Assembly (NCBI RefSeq): GCF_014873755.1
Contig: NZ_JADBEG010000001.1
Coordinates: 10,671,001 to 10,735,000, forward strand
Direction of reading: 5' to 3'
DNA from: Amycolatopsis lexingtonensis
GTDB lineage: Bacteria; Actinomycetota; Actinomycetes; Mycobacteriales; Pseudonocardiaceae
Length of the DNA: 64,000 nucleotides
The number at the start of each line of letters is the position of its first letter. Positions within the stretch are counted from its first letter, which is position 1. The notes beneath the pieces are model-generated. The model was not told where the DNA came from. It ran no database searches and saw nothing but the letters and a program-made list of their open reading frames with translations. This document shows, piece by piece, positions 24,862 to 34,293 of this stretch. The translations under genes were made by a program, and so were the position numbers.

Positions 24862-25254
24862 ATGTCCCAGGGGAACATCGGTGTACCTGTCCAGGTCACG
24901 GAGATCGACCCGGAAAAACTCGATGTCTGCACCGTGCTGGAGGTCATCAACCGCATCAGCGGGAAGTGGGCGATCGGCATCCTGCTGGAAGCCATCCGCG
25001 GGCCCGTGCGGTTCACCGAGCTGGAACGCGCGGTCAACGGGATCAGTCGCCGGATGCTGACGCTGACCCTGCGCAACCTCGAGCGCGACGGCCTGCTGCA
25101 GCGCACGATCTACCCCACGGTCCCGCCGCGGGTGGAGTACGAAGCCACGCCGATGGCCAAGGAGCTGTACCAGTCGCTGAACGGCCTGCTCGGCTGGGCG
25201 GAACGGCACCGCGACGACATCGCCGCGGCGCGCGTCGCCTACGACGTGGCCTGA
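24862..25254 (+). CDS. HxlR-family transcription regulator
   Basis: 130 residues with the HxlR winged helix: Cys23 in LDVCTVLEVINRISGKWAIGIL, then GPVRFTELERAV, ISRRMLTLTLRNLERDGLL, and the wing YPTVPPRVEYEATPMAKEL. Some HxlR proteins use the conserved cysteine to sense electrophiles or oxidants. Divergent from the MFS pump with a gap of about 100 bases, it most likely controls that pump and itself. ATG 24862 has AAGGAGG upstream. A strong hairpin follows the stop. Confidence 0.93.
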   Translation: MSQGNIGVPVQVTEIDPEKLDVCTVLEVINRISGKWAIGILLEAIRGPVRFTELERAVNGISRRMLTLTLRNLERDGLLQRTIYPTVPPRVEYEATPMAKELYQSLNGLLGWAERHRDDIAAARVAYDVA

Positions 25255-25264
25255 AACGTGGAAC

Positions 25265-25304
25265 GGGCCGCGGTGCGAGGTCGGGGAGACTCGCACCGCG
25301 GCCC
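25265..25304. terminator. Bidirectional terminator hairpin
   Basis: A perfect 15-base-pair stem (GGGCCGCGGTGCGAG and its complement) with a 10-base loop, between the convergent HxlR and dctA genes. Confidence 0.8.
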
Positions 25305-25350
25305 GCGGTGGCTCGTGCTCAGCGGGGGCATGAGCACGAACGTCGAAGGG

Positions 25351-26691
25351 TTACTTCGCGACGGCTTCCGCCGGTTCCCGCTCTTCGTCGACCATCGTCG
25401 ATTCGTCGAACGGCGCCTGCCCGGCGAACACGCGCTGCGCCTGTTCGCGGTCGAACTCCTTGGTCCAGTTTCCGATGAGGACGGTCGCGACGGCGTTGCC
25501 GGCGAAGTTCGTCAGCGCGCGGGCCTCCGACATGAACCGGTCGATGCCGAGGATGAAGCCGACGCCGTTGACCAGTTCCGGCCGGTGCGACTGCAGGCCG
25601 CTGGCCAGGGTCGCGATGCCGGAGCCGGACACGCCCGCGGCGCCCTTCGACGCGATGATCATGAAGACCAGCAGGCCGATCTGCGCGCCGATCGACAGTG
25701 GCTCGTCCTGCGCCGCGGCGATGAACAGCGTCGCCATGGTCAGGTAGATCGCGGTGCCGTCGAGGTTGAACGAGTACCCGGTGGGCACGGTGATGCCGAC
25801 GACGGACTTGTCGACGCCGAGGTGCTCCATCTTCGCGATCAGCCGCGGCAGCGCCGACTCCGACGACGACGTCGACAGGATCAGCAGGAACTCGCGGCCG
25901 AGGTAGCGCAGCAGCTTCAGGATGCTGACGCGGGCGCCGAACCAGAGCACCAGCCCGAGGACCACGAACACGAACACCAGGCAGGTCGCGTAGAACCCGA
26001 TCATGATCACGGCCAAGCTCTTCAACGCGGCCCAGCCGGTCGCGCCGACCACCGCGGCGATGGCGCCGAACGCGCCGATCGGGGCGGCCCACATGATCAT
26101 CGCCAGGATCCGGAAGACCAGCTTCTGCAGGTGCTCGACACCGCGCAGGATCGGGGCGCCCTTCGGGCCCAGCTTCTGCAGCGCGAACCCGACGAGCAGC
26201 GCGACCAGCAGCGTCTGCAGCACTTCGCCTTCGGTGAAGGCGGAGACGAGCGTCTTCGGGATGATGCCGAGCAGGAAGTCGACCGGGCCTTCGGCGCCGG
26301 AGGCGGACTTCTGGACGCTCTTCACGTCGGCCGGGTTCAGGTGCAGCCCGGTGCCCGGGTGCAGCAGGTTGCCGACGACCAGGCCGATGGCGAGCGCGAA
26401 GGTCGACATCACGATGAAGTAGACCAGTGCCATCACACCGACCTTGCCGACCTTCGCCGCCTTCGCGACCGAGCCGACGCCGATGACGATCGTGCAGAAG
26501 ATGATGGGCGAGATCATCATCTTGATCAGGTTGACGAAGCCGTCGCCGAGGGGCTTGAGGCCCTTGGCGAAGCCCGGGAAGAGGAAGCCCACCAGGATCC
26601 CGAGCAGGACCGCGACGATCACGGCCAGGTACAGGTAGTGGGTCTTGTCCCGCTTGCGCGGGGTCTCCTCGGTGGTCGGTGGGGTCGGCAC
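25351..26691 (-). CDS. dctA: C4-dicarboxylate/cation symporter, DctA type
   Basis: 446-residue secondary transporter for succinate, fumarate, malate or related acids. The glutamate/dicarboxylate transporter signatures are present: STSSSESALPRLI (serine-rich hairpin), GYSFNLDGTAIY, SKGAAGVSGSGI (second hairpin) and the substrate-region MSEARALTNFAGNAVATV. GTG 26691 follows GGAGG with good spacing; codons further upstream are not conserved. A CitA/DcuS-type two-component system is divergently transcribed next to it, which fits dicarboxylate-induced expression. Confidence 0.94.
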   Translation of the reverse strand: MPTPPTTEETPRKRDKTHYLYLAVIVAVLLGILVGFLFPGFAKGLKPLGDGFVNLIKMMISPIIFCTIVIGVGSVAKAAKVGKVGVMALVYFIVMSTFALAIGLVVGNLLHPGTGLHLNPADVKSVQKSASGAEGPVDFLLGIIPKTLVSAFTEGEVLQTLLVALLVGFALQKLGPKGAPILRGVEHLQKLVFRILAMIMWAAPIGAFGAIAAVVGATGWAALKSLAVIMIGFYATCLVFVFVVLGLVLWFGARVSILKLLRYLGREFLLILSTSSSESALPRLIAKMEHLGVDKSVVGITVPTGYSFNLDGTAIYLTMATLFIAAAQDEPLSIGAQIGLLVFMIIASKGAAGVSGSGIATLASGLQSHRPELVNGVGFILGIDRFMSEARALTNFAGNAVATVLIGNWTKEFDREQAQRVFAGQAPFDESTMVDEEREPAEAVAK

Positions 26692-26746
26692 CGTTGCCTC
26701 CAGCTCAGGGGTGTTCCAGGTTGCGGCACACTGTAGGCGCACTTCG

Positions 26747-26760
26747 GTGACCCGGCTCAC
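26747..26760. promoter_or_regulatory. Inverted repeat between dctA and the two-component system
   Basis: GTGACCCGGCTCAC has GTGA/TCAC ends and lies in the divergent promoter region, just upstream of a possible dctA -10 (TACAGT on the minus strand, 26730-26735). It is a candidate site for the adjacent response regulator. Confidence 0.3.
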
Positions 26761-26841
26761 TTGTGTTCATTGAGTTCGCGCGACCGTCCCGTTCGGACAC
26801 CGGGGGAGCGCGTGTGCTGGTATGAGGAGGTGCCCCCGACG

Positions 26842-28416
26842 ATGCGGTCCCGCTGGAGCCTGGCCCGCCAGCTGCTCGTGCTGCAGCTGGTCGTGCTCTG
26901 CGTGCTGGCCGGCGCCGGCAGCACGTTCGCCTACCTCGACGCGTCCCGTGCGGTGAACGAGAACGCGCGTGACCAGGTCCGCGCGGTGGCCTCGGCGGTG
27001 GCCGACGCCCCGACCGTCGCCGCCGCGGTGGCCACATCGGACCCGAGCGCGACGCTGCAGCCGTTCGCCCTGCGCGTGCAGGCCGACACCCACGTCGACT
27101 TCATCACGATCATGAGCCCGGACGGGATCCGCTACACCCACCCGACTCCGGCGCTGATCGGCCAGCACTACATCGGGACCATCACGCAGGCGCAACGGGG
27201 TCAGCCCTACACCGAGACCTACACCGGCTCGCTCGGCCCGTCGGTGCGCACGGTCGTGCCGGTGTTCGGGCCGGGGCAGCGGGTGGTGGCGCTGGTCGCC
27301 GTCGGGATCACCGTCGCGGCGATCTCGGCCGAGCTGCGCGAACGGCTCTGGCCGCTGTTCGGCGTCGCCGGGGCGGTCCTGCTCGTCGGGGCGCTGGGCG
27401 GCTGGCTGATCAGCGCCCGGCTGCGGCGCCAGACCCGCGGGATCGCGCCGGACGAGCTGAGCAACCTCTTCGAGTACCACGAAGCCGTGCTGCACTCGGT
27501 CCGGGAGGGCGTGCTGCTCGTCGGCCGGGACGGGCGCATCCGCCTGTGCAACGACGGCGCGCGTGCCCTGCTCGGTCTCGACGCCGACCCGGTCGGGCGC
27601 GAGCTGGCCTCCCTCGGACTGCCGGACGAGCTGGCGCGGGCGTTCACGTCGGCGGAGAACCGCGCCGAGGAACTGCACCTGACCGACGCCCGGGTGCTGC
27701 TGGTCAGCACGACCGCCGTCCGCTCGGGCGGCCGCGCGCAGGGCACCGTCGTCGTCCTGCGCGACCACACGGAACTGCAGACGCTGACCGGGGAACTGAC
27801 CACCGCGCGCGGCCTCGCGGAGGCGTTGCGGTCGCAGGCGCACGAGGCGGCGAACCGGCTGCACACGGTCGTTTCCCTGGTGGAGATCGGAAAACCCGAG
27901 CAGGCGGTGGAGTTCGCGACCGCCGAGCTCGCGCTGGCGCAGGAGCTGACCGACCGGGTCGTCGGCGCCGTCGCCGAGCCGGTGCTGGCCGCGCTGCTGC
28001 TGGGCAAGGCCGCCGAGGCGAGCGAGCGCGGGGTCGAGCTGACCGTCACGCCGGACACCGTGATCGACGACGGTTCGCACGGGGTCGCGGCACGCGACCT
28101 GGTGACCATCCTCGGCAACCTGATCGACAACGGCCTCGACGCGGCGGTGCGCGGCAGCGGGCACCCGAAGGTCGTCGTCACGGCCCGCTCCGACGACGAC
28201 GGCCTGCTGCTGCGCGTGGCCGACACCGGGCCCGGCGTCCCCGAAGACGCCGATGTGTTCCGACGCGGCTGGTCGACGAAAGCGGAGGACGGCCACGGGC
28301 TCGGGCTGGCGCTGGTCGGGCAGGCGGTGCGCCGCTACGGCGGCACGGTGGACGTCGGCCGGGACGGCGGCGCGGTGTTCACCGTCCGGCTGCCGCGGCA
28401 GGAGGCGAACCGGTGA
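26842..28416 (+). CDS. Sensor histidine kinase, CitA/DcuS type
   Basis: 524 residues. TM helix (about 9-31), an extracytoplasmic Cache/PAS domain ending with YTHPTPALIGQHY (99-111), which carries the ligand-binding pattern of citrate and dicarboxylate sensors, a second TM (about 169-191), a cytoplasmic PAS, then the kinase. The phospho-acceptor is His334 in SQAHEAANRLHTV, the variant H-box of this family; N box NLIDNGLDAA, DTGPGVP and GHGLGLAL complete the ATP-binding domain. ATG 26842 is chosen; GTG 26830 is an alternative. It probably senses the substrate of the divergent DctA. Confidence 0.92.
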   Translation: MRSRWSLARQLLVLQLVVLCVLAGAGSTFAYLDASRAVNENARDQVRAVASAVADAPTVAAAVATSDPSATLQPFALRVQADTHVDFITIMSPDGIRYTHPTPALIGQHYIGTITQAQRGQPYTETYTGSLGPSVRTVVPVFGPGQRVVALVAVGITVAAISAELRERLWPLFGVAGAVLLVGALGGWLISARLRRQTRGIAPDELSNLFEYHEAVLHSVREGVLLVGRDGRIRLCNDGARALLGLDADPVGRELASLGLPDELARAFTSAENRAEELHLTDARVLLVSTTAVRSGGRAQGTVVVLRDHTELQTLTGELTTARGLAEALRSQAHEAANRLHTVVSLVEIGKPEQAVEFATAELALAQELTDRVVGAVAEPVLAALLLGKAAEASERGVELTVTPDTVIDDGSHGVAARDLVTILGNLIDNGLDAAVRGSGHPKVVVTARSDDDGLLLRVADTGPGVPEDADVFRRGWSTKAEDGHGLGLALVGQAVRRYGGTVDVGRDGGAVFTVRLPRQEANR

Positions 28417-29081
28417 TCCGCGTGCTGGTGGTGGAGGACGAGCCGGTCGCGGCCGAGGCGCACCGCGTGTACGTCGAGCGGCTCCCCGGCTTTTCGGTCG
28501 CCGGCGTCGTCCATTCCGGCGGCGAAGCCCTGCGGTTCTGCGAACGCGAGCCGGTCGACCTCGTGCTGCTGGACTTCTACCTCCCCGACACGCACGGCCT
28601 GGCGGTGTGCCGTTCCCTGCGCGCAGCCGGGCTCCCGATCGACGTCATCGCCGTGACGTCGGCGCGGGACCTCGGGCTGGTGAAGGCGGCGGTGTCGGTC
28701 GGAGTGGTGCAGTACCTGCTCAAGCCGTTCACGTTCGCGACCCTGCGCGAGAAGCTGGAGCGCTACGCGGAGTTCCGCGACGCGTCCGGCGAGGTGACCG
28801 GCCAGGCCGAGATCGACCGCGCGCTCGGCGCGTTGCGCACGACCGAGCAGCCGCCGCTGCCCAAGGGGATGAGCGTCCAGACCCTGGAAGCCATCCAGGA
28901 CGCGCTTTCCGGAGCGGCGGAAGGCCTGTCGGCGGGAGCGGCGGCTTCGGCGATCGGTGCTTCGCGGGTGACGGCCCGCAGGTACCTGGAGTACTTGGCG
29001 GACAACGGGATGGCCCACCGCGAACCCCACTACGGCCAGGTCGGCCGGCCGGAGGTCTGGTACCGGCTGACTCGCGTATAA
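28413..29081 (+). CDS. Response regulator, CitB/DcuR type
   Basis: 222 residues. The receiver domain has the acidic pocket (Glu8/Asp9 in VVEDEP), phospho-acceptor Asp54 in LVLLDFYLPD, and the conserved lysine in QYLLKPF. The C-terminal HTH region (SAGAAASAIGASRVTARRYLEYLADNGMAHREPHYG) is that of CitB-like regulators. The GTG at 28413 overlaps the kinase stop (GTGA), so the pair is translationally coupled. The likely target is dctA across the divergent promoter. Confidence 0.93.
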   Translation: MIRVLVVEDEPVAAEAHRVYVERLPGFSVAGVVHSGGEALRFCEREPVDLVLLDFYLPDTHGLAVCRSLRAAGLPIDVIAVTSARDLGLVKAAVSVGVVQYLLKPFTFATLREKLERYAEFRDASGEVTGQAEIDRALGALRTTEQPPLPKGMSVQTLEAIQDALSGAAEGLSAGAAASAIGASRVTARRYLEYLADNGMAHREPHYGQVGRPEVWYRLTRV

Positions 29082-29173
29082 CGACCTATACGGCGAGCCT
29101 CCGACTTCCGGCGGTTCCGGCGGCGCGGCCCGTGCGGTACACCGGGAAGATCACCGACCAGGGGAGTGCCGCC

Positions 29174-30922
29174 ATGCGGAAGTGGGCCGGGATCTTCGCC
29201 GCACTGCTGATCGCCGCCGGAGCCGCCACGCCGGCGCAAGCCGAAGAACCCGCCGGCACCGTCACCGACGTCCAGGTGACCGGGCCGGTCTCGCAGCGGT
29301 TCAACCTCGTCGTCCTCGGGGACGGCTACACCGCGGCCGAACAGCCCAAGTTCTTCGCCGACGTCCAGCGGCACGTCAGCACGCTCTGGTCGCTCGAGCC
29401 GTTCAAGTCCTACCGCAGTTATTTCAACGTCTTCGCGGTGTCGATCGCCTCGCCCGAGTCCGGTGTGGACTGTGACCCCTCACTCGACGCGCCGAAGAAG
29501 AACACCCCGCTGGACATGGGTTTCTGGGGCGGCTGCAACGCACAGAGCGTGCAGCGCCTGCTCACCGTCGACGACGCCGCGGCGCAGCGGTACGCCGACC
29601 TCGTGCCCGGCACCACCCCGGCGAACCGGCAGATCCTGGCGCTCGGCAACAGCAGCACCTACGGCGGCGCGGGCGGTTCGTACGCGACGGCGTCGGGCGG
29701 GAACGCGTTGTCCGCGCTCATCTCGCCGCACGAACTCGGGCACTCGCTCGGCGGCCTCGACGACGAATACGACTACTACGCGCGCGCGGTTCCCGGTGGC
29801 GCCTACGAAGGCGGCGAGCCGTCCTCGATCCACCACACCCTGCTGACCGAAAAGGAGATGCGCGACCAGCACGCGAAGTGGTGGCGCTGGCTCGGCGAGC
29901 CGAGCGAGGCCGGCGGCTCGATCGGCCGCTTCGAAGGCGGCCTGTACACGCAGACCGGCGTGTGGCGGCCGAGCGCGCACTCGATGATGAAGACCCTCGG
30001 CTACGCCTTCGACCAGGTCGGCCGCGAGCGGATGACGCAGCGGATCTCGGCGAAGGTCCCGCTCGTCAGCGGCGGCACGCCGGCCGGGACGATCGGCGCC
30101 GACCGGGTCGTGTGGCTGCGGACGATGCACCCGGTGAGCCACCGCCTGGACGTCCGCTGGACCCTCGACGGCCGTCCGCTGCGTGGTTCCGAGGCCCTCG
30201 ACCTGCGGCAGGCACACGTGAAGCCGGGCAAGCACACCCTGACGGCGACGGTGACCGACCCGACGCCGTTCGTCCGCGACCCGGCGGTCCGGCCGTCGGC
30301 CACGCGCACCTGGACGGTGGACACCTCGGTGGTGACGCCGCCCGCGAGCGGCCCGTCCGTCGTGGCGTCGACCCCGACCGCGCAGCCGGTGGGCGGGCAC
30401 GACGTCGTCTACGTCGAGACGGGGGAGCCGACGGGGTCGATCCCGCCGGTCCGCTGGAGCCTCGACGGAAAGCCGGCCGGGAGCGGTGCAGACTTCGCCC
30501 TCGCGGAGACGCGCGGCGCGCACACGTTGACGGCGACGACCGGCGGCACGACGCTGACCTGGACGGTGGACGCGACGGGCCCGGCCACGACGGCCGAGGC
30601 ACCGGCGGGCGAGGTGGTCCACGGCTCGTTCACGATGCGCCTGACGCCGTCGGACGGGATGGCGGAGTTCCGCGTGGACGGCGACGGCTGGCACAAGTAC
30701 TACGGCTGGCCGACGGACCCCAACGCGCCGTACCTGTTCACCCCGCGCGGCACCGACATCGACGGCCTGGCGTACGGCAACCTCGGCTCCGGCGGCCTGA
30801 CGGTGTCCCCGTTCGCGACGCGGACGCCGGGGTACGGCCGGCACCGCATCGAGTACCGGTCCATCGACGCGGCGGGCAACACCGGCCCGACGCGCTCGTT
30901 CGAGGTGACGCTGCTGCCCTGA
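29174..30922 (+). CDS. Secreted M64-family metallopeptidase
   Basis: 582 residues. Signal peptide (about 1-23, ending PAQA), then the peptidase M64 domain with FNLVVLGDGYT near 43-53 and the zinc motif HELGH (186-190) followed by GGLDDEYD, giving HExxH-x-x-G-x-DE. The domain ends near residue 330. Two or three beta-sandwich repeats follow (WTLDGRPLRG, WSLDGKPAGSG, FRVDGDGWHKYYGW), probably for surface or substrate binding. M64 includes the IgA protease of Clostridium ramosum, but the natural substrate here is unknown. ATG 29174 follows AGGGGAG. Confidence 0.92.
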   Translation: MRKWAGIFAALLIAAGAATPAQAEEPAGTVTDVQVTGPVSQRFNLVVLGDGYTAAEQPKFFADVQRHVSTLWSLEPFKSYRSYFNVFAVSIASPESGVDCDPSLDAPKKNTPLDMGFWGGCNAQSVQRLLTVDDAAAQRYADLVPGTTPANRQILALGNSSTYGGAGGSYATASGGNALSALISPHELGHSLGGLDDEYDYYARAVPGGAYEGGEPSSIHHTLLTEKEMRDQHAKWWRWLGEPSEAGGSIGRFEGGLYTQTGVWRPSAHSMMKTLGYAFDQVGRERMTQRISAKVPLVSGGTPAGTIGADRVVWLRTMHPVSHRLDVRWTLDGRPLRGSEALDLRQAHVKPGKHTLTATVTDPTPFVRDPAVRPSATRTWTVDTSVVTPPASGPSVVASTPTAQPVGGHDVVYVETGEPTGSIPPVRWSLDGKPAGSGADFALAETRGAHTLTATTGGTTLTWTVDATGPATTAEAPAGEVVHGSFTMRLTPSDGMAEFRVDGDGWHKYYGWPTDPNAPYLFTPRGTDIDGLAYGNLGSGGLTVSPFATRTPGYGRHRIEYRSIDAAGNTGPTRSFEVTLLP

Positions 30923-30948
30923 GCCATCGACAGCCGGTGGGCGCGTGG

Positions 30949-30977
30949 GACGTCATGAACGGGTCGTTCATGACGTC
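30949..30977. repeat. Inverted repeat downstream of the M64 gene
   Basis: GACGTCATGAACG (30949-30961) and CGTTCATGACGTC (30965-30977) pair perfectly over 13 bases around a 3-base loop. Probable terminator in a convergent gap. Confidence 0.7.
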
Positions 30978-31044
30978 TGGCGACGGGGTCCCGGCAAAGT
31001 CACGCGGCCGGGCCACTCTGCCGCCGGTGACCCGCTCGCCCCAC

Positions 31045-31097
31045 GTCTTGAATGACTCATTCAGGTCTTCGGAGGTCCTGAATGAGTCATTCAAGAC
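31045..31097. repeat. Nested palindrome in the M64/GH20 convergent gap
   Basis: Arms 31045-31065 and 31077-31097 pair perfectly over 21 bases around an 11-base loop. Each arm contains its own palindrome (TGAATGACTCATTCA and TGAATGAGTCATTCA). It is a likely bidirectional terminator and possibly a dispersed element. Confidence 0.75.
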
Positions 31098-31125
31098 GCC
31101 GGCGCACCGCTGCGGAACCGCTGAA

Positions 31126-32499
31126 TCAGCGTGGCCGGCCCGGTACGCCCGGCCGGGTCTGCCACGGGTGCGGTCCCGCCAGCGGCCGGTACTCGACGCC
31201 GAGCGCGTCCAGTCGCGGGAGGTGGTGGTCGCGCAACCGCGGCAGGAACTCCGCGTAGTCCCGCGCGCCACTGCTCCACGCGACCTCCGCGAACGCCGAC
31301 AGCCGCGGGAACGCCATGTAGTCGACGCGCCGGACGCTGTCGAGGTGTTCGCTCCACACCTGCGCCTGTACGCCGCGCAGCCGCGGGCCGGTGAGCGCCG
31401 GCTCGTACGCGTAGACGTCCGCCAGCGTGTGCACCATGCCGACCGGGATCGGCTCGTCCGGGTGCTCGGCCTGGCGGTGGTCGAGGTAGACGTGCTGCTC
31501 CGGGCACATGACGACGTCGTGGCCGGCCTCGGCCGCCCGCAGGCCGGCGGCCTCGTTCCGCCACGAGCCGATCACCATCGGGGGGAGGCCGCCGATGTCG
31601 AGGACCTCGTCCCAGCCCATCGGCGTCCGGCCGCGCGCCGCCAGGTGCTCGGCCAGCAGGCGGACGAACGCGCGGTGCTCGTCGGTCGCGCCCGGCGTCT
31701 CGTCGCCGCCCAGCGCGATCACCGGCGACGGGAAGATCTCCAGCAGGTGGTCGAACACCGTGCGGAAGAAGTCCAAAGTGGACTCGGATGGCGAGAGCAG
31801 CGAAGTGCTGATGCCCCAAGACGTCCAGATTTCGTACGAAGACTCGGTGCCCAGCGCGGGATAAGCGGCCAGGGCCGCCCGCGCGTGGCCCGGGATGTCG
31901 ATCTCCGGCACCACCGTGATGGCCCGCGCGGCCGCGTAGGCGACGATCTCCCGCAGGTCGTCGCCGGTGTAGAAACCACCGTGCGGGCGGCCGTCCTGCG
32001 CGCCCCCGCTGCCCGTCATCGACGACGGCCGCCAGCCGCCCACCGACGTCAGCTTCGGGTACTCCGGGACGTCGAAGCGCCAGCCCTGGTCGTCGGTGAG
32101 GTGCAGGTTCAGCACGTTCAGCTTGTGCGCGGCCAGCAGGTCGACGAACCGGAGGACCTCGGCCTTGGTCCGGAAGTGCCGGGCGACGTCGAGCAGGCAG
32201 CCGCGCCAGCCGAACCGCGGGTGGTCTTCCACCACGCCGCACGGCAGGGAAAGCCCGGTTTCGAGCGAAGCGGCCCGGAACGCGTCCGGGCCCGCGAGCT
32301 GGCGCAACGTCTGCCGCCCGTAGAACTCCCCGGCCGCGTCGGCGCAGGACAGCACCACGCCGGACGGCGAGATCTCCAGCCGGTACCCCTCCGGCGGCAG
32401 CGAAGCGGAACGAACGTCCACAGGGGACGGCCAGGGGCACGACCCCTCGGCGGGCGTCACCGAAACCGGCCGGGGGAGCAGGGTGTCGAACGAAGACAT
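31126..32499 (-). CDS. Beta-N-acetylhexosaminidase (GH20), DasD-like
   Basis: 457 residues. Removes N-acetylglucosamine from chitobiose and short chito-oligosaccharides. The catalytic pair of GH20 is visible as Asp266-Glu267 in ALGGDETPG, after HLTDDQGWR (133-141) and PEIDIPGHARA. No signal peptide is seen, so it most likely works in the cytoplasm on imported sugar. It starts one base after the permease stop and is the last gene of a transporter operon ordered like Streptomyces dasABC-dasD. Its stop faces a nested palindromic terminator. Confidence 0.94.
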   Translation of the reverse strand: MSSFDTLLPRPVSVTPAEGSCPWPSPVDVRSASLPPEGYRLEISPSGVVLSCADAAGEFYGRQTLRQLAGPDAFRAASLETGLSLPCGVVEDHPRFGWRGCLLDVARHFRTKAEVLRFVDLLAAHKLNVLNLHLTDDQGWRFDVPEYPKLTSVGGWRPSSMTGSGGAQDGRPHGGFYTGDDLREIVAYAAARAITVVPEIDIPGHARAALAAYPALGTESSYEIWTSWGISTSLLSPSESTLDFFRTVFDHLLEIFPSPVIALGGDETPGATDEHRAFVRLLAEHLAARGRTPMGWDEVLDIGGLPPMVIGSWRNEAAGLRAAEAGHDVVMCPEQHVYLDHRQAEHPDEPIPVGMVHTLADVYAYEPALTGPRLRGVQAQVWSEHLDSVRRVDYMAFPRLSAFAEVAWSSGARDYAEFLPRLRDHHLPRLDALGVEYRPLAGPHPWQTRPGVPGRPR

Positions 32500-32500
32500 G

Positions 32501-33355
32501 TCAGCCCTTCACGGCGCCGGCCATGCCGGACACCAGCCGTCGCTGGACGAGGACGAAGAACACGAGCACCGGGATGGTCATCAACGTCGAGGACGCCATC
32601 ACCGCGCCCCAGTCGGTGTCCTCCGGCTTGAAGAACACCAGGATCGCCTGCGGCAGCGTCTGGTTCTCGGTCTTGGAGATGATGAACGTCTTGGCGAACA
32701 GGAAGTCGTTCCAGGCGTGGATGAACGCGAGCACGCTCACCGCGACCAGTCCGGGCGCCACCAAGGGGAACAGGATCTGCCAGGTGAACCGCATCCGCGA
32801 CGCGCCGTCGAGCTTCGCCGCTTCTTCCAGTTCCACCGGTACCGCGGCGACGAACCCGCGCAGCATCCAGATCGCGAACGGCAGGCTGAACGCCAGGTGC
32901 ACCAGCACCAGCGAGCCCAGCTCGTTGAGCCCGAACGCCGGCACCGCGCCGCCGATCTGGCGCATCAGGAAGAACAGCGGGATGGTCAGCGCCTCCACCG
33001 GCACCATCTGCGCGACCAGCGTCATCACCAGCAGCACGGTCCGGCCCTTGAACGAGAACCGCGTCAGCGCGACCGCCGAAAGGAACGACAGCAGCAGCGA
33101 CAGCGCCACGACGACCAGGGCCACCAGCAGGCTGTTGAGGAAGAAGCGCCCGAAGCCGGAAACCGTGAGCACGCGCGAAAAGCTGTCGAACGACGGGCTG
33201 AACGTCCACGGCTTGGGGGTCGCCGACTGGATCTCACCCGGCGGCTTCACCGCCGAGAGCAGCATCCAGTACAGCGGGAAGGCGACCAGCCCGGCGATGA
33301 CGATCGTGACGGCCTCGGCGATCAGCCGGCCGGGGCGGCGAACGGCTAGAGCCAT
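32501..33355 (-). CDS. ABC sugar permease 2, DasC/MalG type
   Basis: 284 residues with six membrane helices. The EAA loop that contacts the ATPase is seen as ELEEAAKLDGASRMRFTWQILFPLVAPG (in pieces, about 191-218). ATG 33355 overlaps the end of permease 1 by ten bases. No ATPase gene is encoded here, which is normal for the Das-type systems that share the general MsiK ATPase. It works with permease 1 and the lipoprotein 34293-35576. Confidence 0.93.
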   Translation of the reverse strand: MALAVRRPGRLIAEAVTIVIAGLVAFPLYWMLLSAVKPPGEIQSATPKPWTFSPSFDSFSRVLTVSGFGRFFLNSLLVALVVVALSLLLSFLSAVALTRFSFKGRTVLLVMTLVAQMVPVEALTIPLFFLMRQIGGAVPAFGLNELGSLVLVHLAFSLPFAIWMLRGFVAAVPVELEEAAKLDGASRMRFTWQILFPLVAPGLVAVSVLAFIHAWNDFLFAKTFIISKTENQTLPQAILVFFKPEDTDWGAVMASSTLMTIPVLVFFVLVQRRLVSGMAGAVKG

Positions 33356-34293
33356 GCCGCGCTCCGGCGCTGCGACCGGACGTACAGCCCGGTGATCGAC
33401 AGCAGCAACAGCGTCATCACGACTCCGATCGCCGAGCCGAGGCCGTATTCCTGCCCGGCGAAAGCCTGTTGGTAGGCGTAGACGTTGAGCACGAGGTTGC
33501 GCCCGGCCACGCCGCCGCCGTTGGTCATCACGTAGATCTGGGTGAACACCTTGAAGTCCCAGATGATCGACTGGACGGTCGCGATCATGAGCAGCGGCCG
33601 CACCATCGGCAGCACGATCGACCAGCTCGTGCGCCACACCGACGCGCCGTCGAGCGACGCGGCCTCGAGGACCTCGTCCGGCACGCCCTTGATCCCCGCG
33701 TACATCGTGACCAGCACGAACGGGAACGAGCACCAGACGACCTCGGCGGCGACCAGGCCGAACGCGCCGAGCGTGCCGAACGTCCACGAGTGGTGCTCGA
33801 ACGGCAGCCCGAGCCCGGTCAGCACCTCGTTGACCAGGCCGAAGTCGGTGTCGAAGAGGAACAGCCAGACGTAGGAGCCCGCGATCGCCGGGGTCGACCA
33901 CGCGCCGAGTGCGGCCAGGAACAGCAGCGACCGGGGCAGCGAGCGCACCCGCGAAGCCAGCACCGCGAGCCCGGTGCCGACGATGAGCGAGCCGGCGACG
34001 CAGGCCGCGGCGAACCCGACCGTCTTGCCGAGCACGGTCCAGAACTGCGCCTGGGACAACAGGTCGGCGTAGTTCGCGAAACCGAGGAACACCAGTGGCG
34101 CGTTGCCCGCGGCCTGCGGCTGGCCGTAGTCGTAGAACGAGATCAGGACCAGCTGGTAGATCGGGTAGGCCAGCATCGCGGCGAGCAGGATGCCCGCCGG
34201 GGCGAGGTAGAGCGCCGCGGCCCGCCCGTCCCCCCGCCGCCTCGGCCGCCTCGCGGGGGCCGTGACGGAGGGGGCTTCTTGGACGGTCACCAC
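33346..34293 (-). CDS. ABC sugar permease 1, DasB/MalF type
   Basis: About 315 residues, six membrane helices after a basic cytoplasmic N-terminus (RRPRRRGDGR). The EAA loop is EVLEAASLDGASVWRTSWSIVLPMVRP (pieces, about 215-240). Start choice: GTG 34293 overlaps the upstream TAG by one base, and GTG 34290 follows it directly; the second gives the same protein less one residue. It forms the membrane channel with permease 2. Confidence 0.93.
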   Translation of the reverse strand: MVTVQEAPSVTAPARRPRRRGDGRAAALYLAPAGILLAAMLAYPIYQLVLISFYDYGQPQAAGNAPLVFLGFANYADLLSQAQFWTVLGKTVGFAAACVAGSLIVGTGLAVLASRVRSLPRSLLFLAALGAWSTPAIAGSYVWLFLFDTDFGLVNEVLTGLGLPFEHHSWTFGTLGAFGLVAAEVVWCSFPFVLVTMYAGIKGVPDEVLEAASLDGASVWRTSWSIVLPMVRPLLMIATVQSIIWDFKVFTQIYVMTNGGGVAGRNLVLNVYAYQQAFAGQEYGLGSAIGVVMTLLLLSITGLYVRSQRRSAAWL

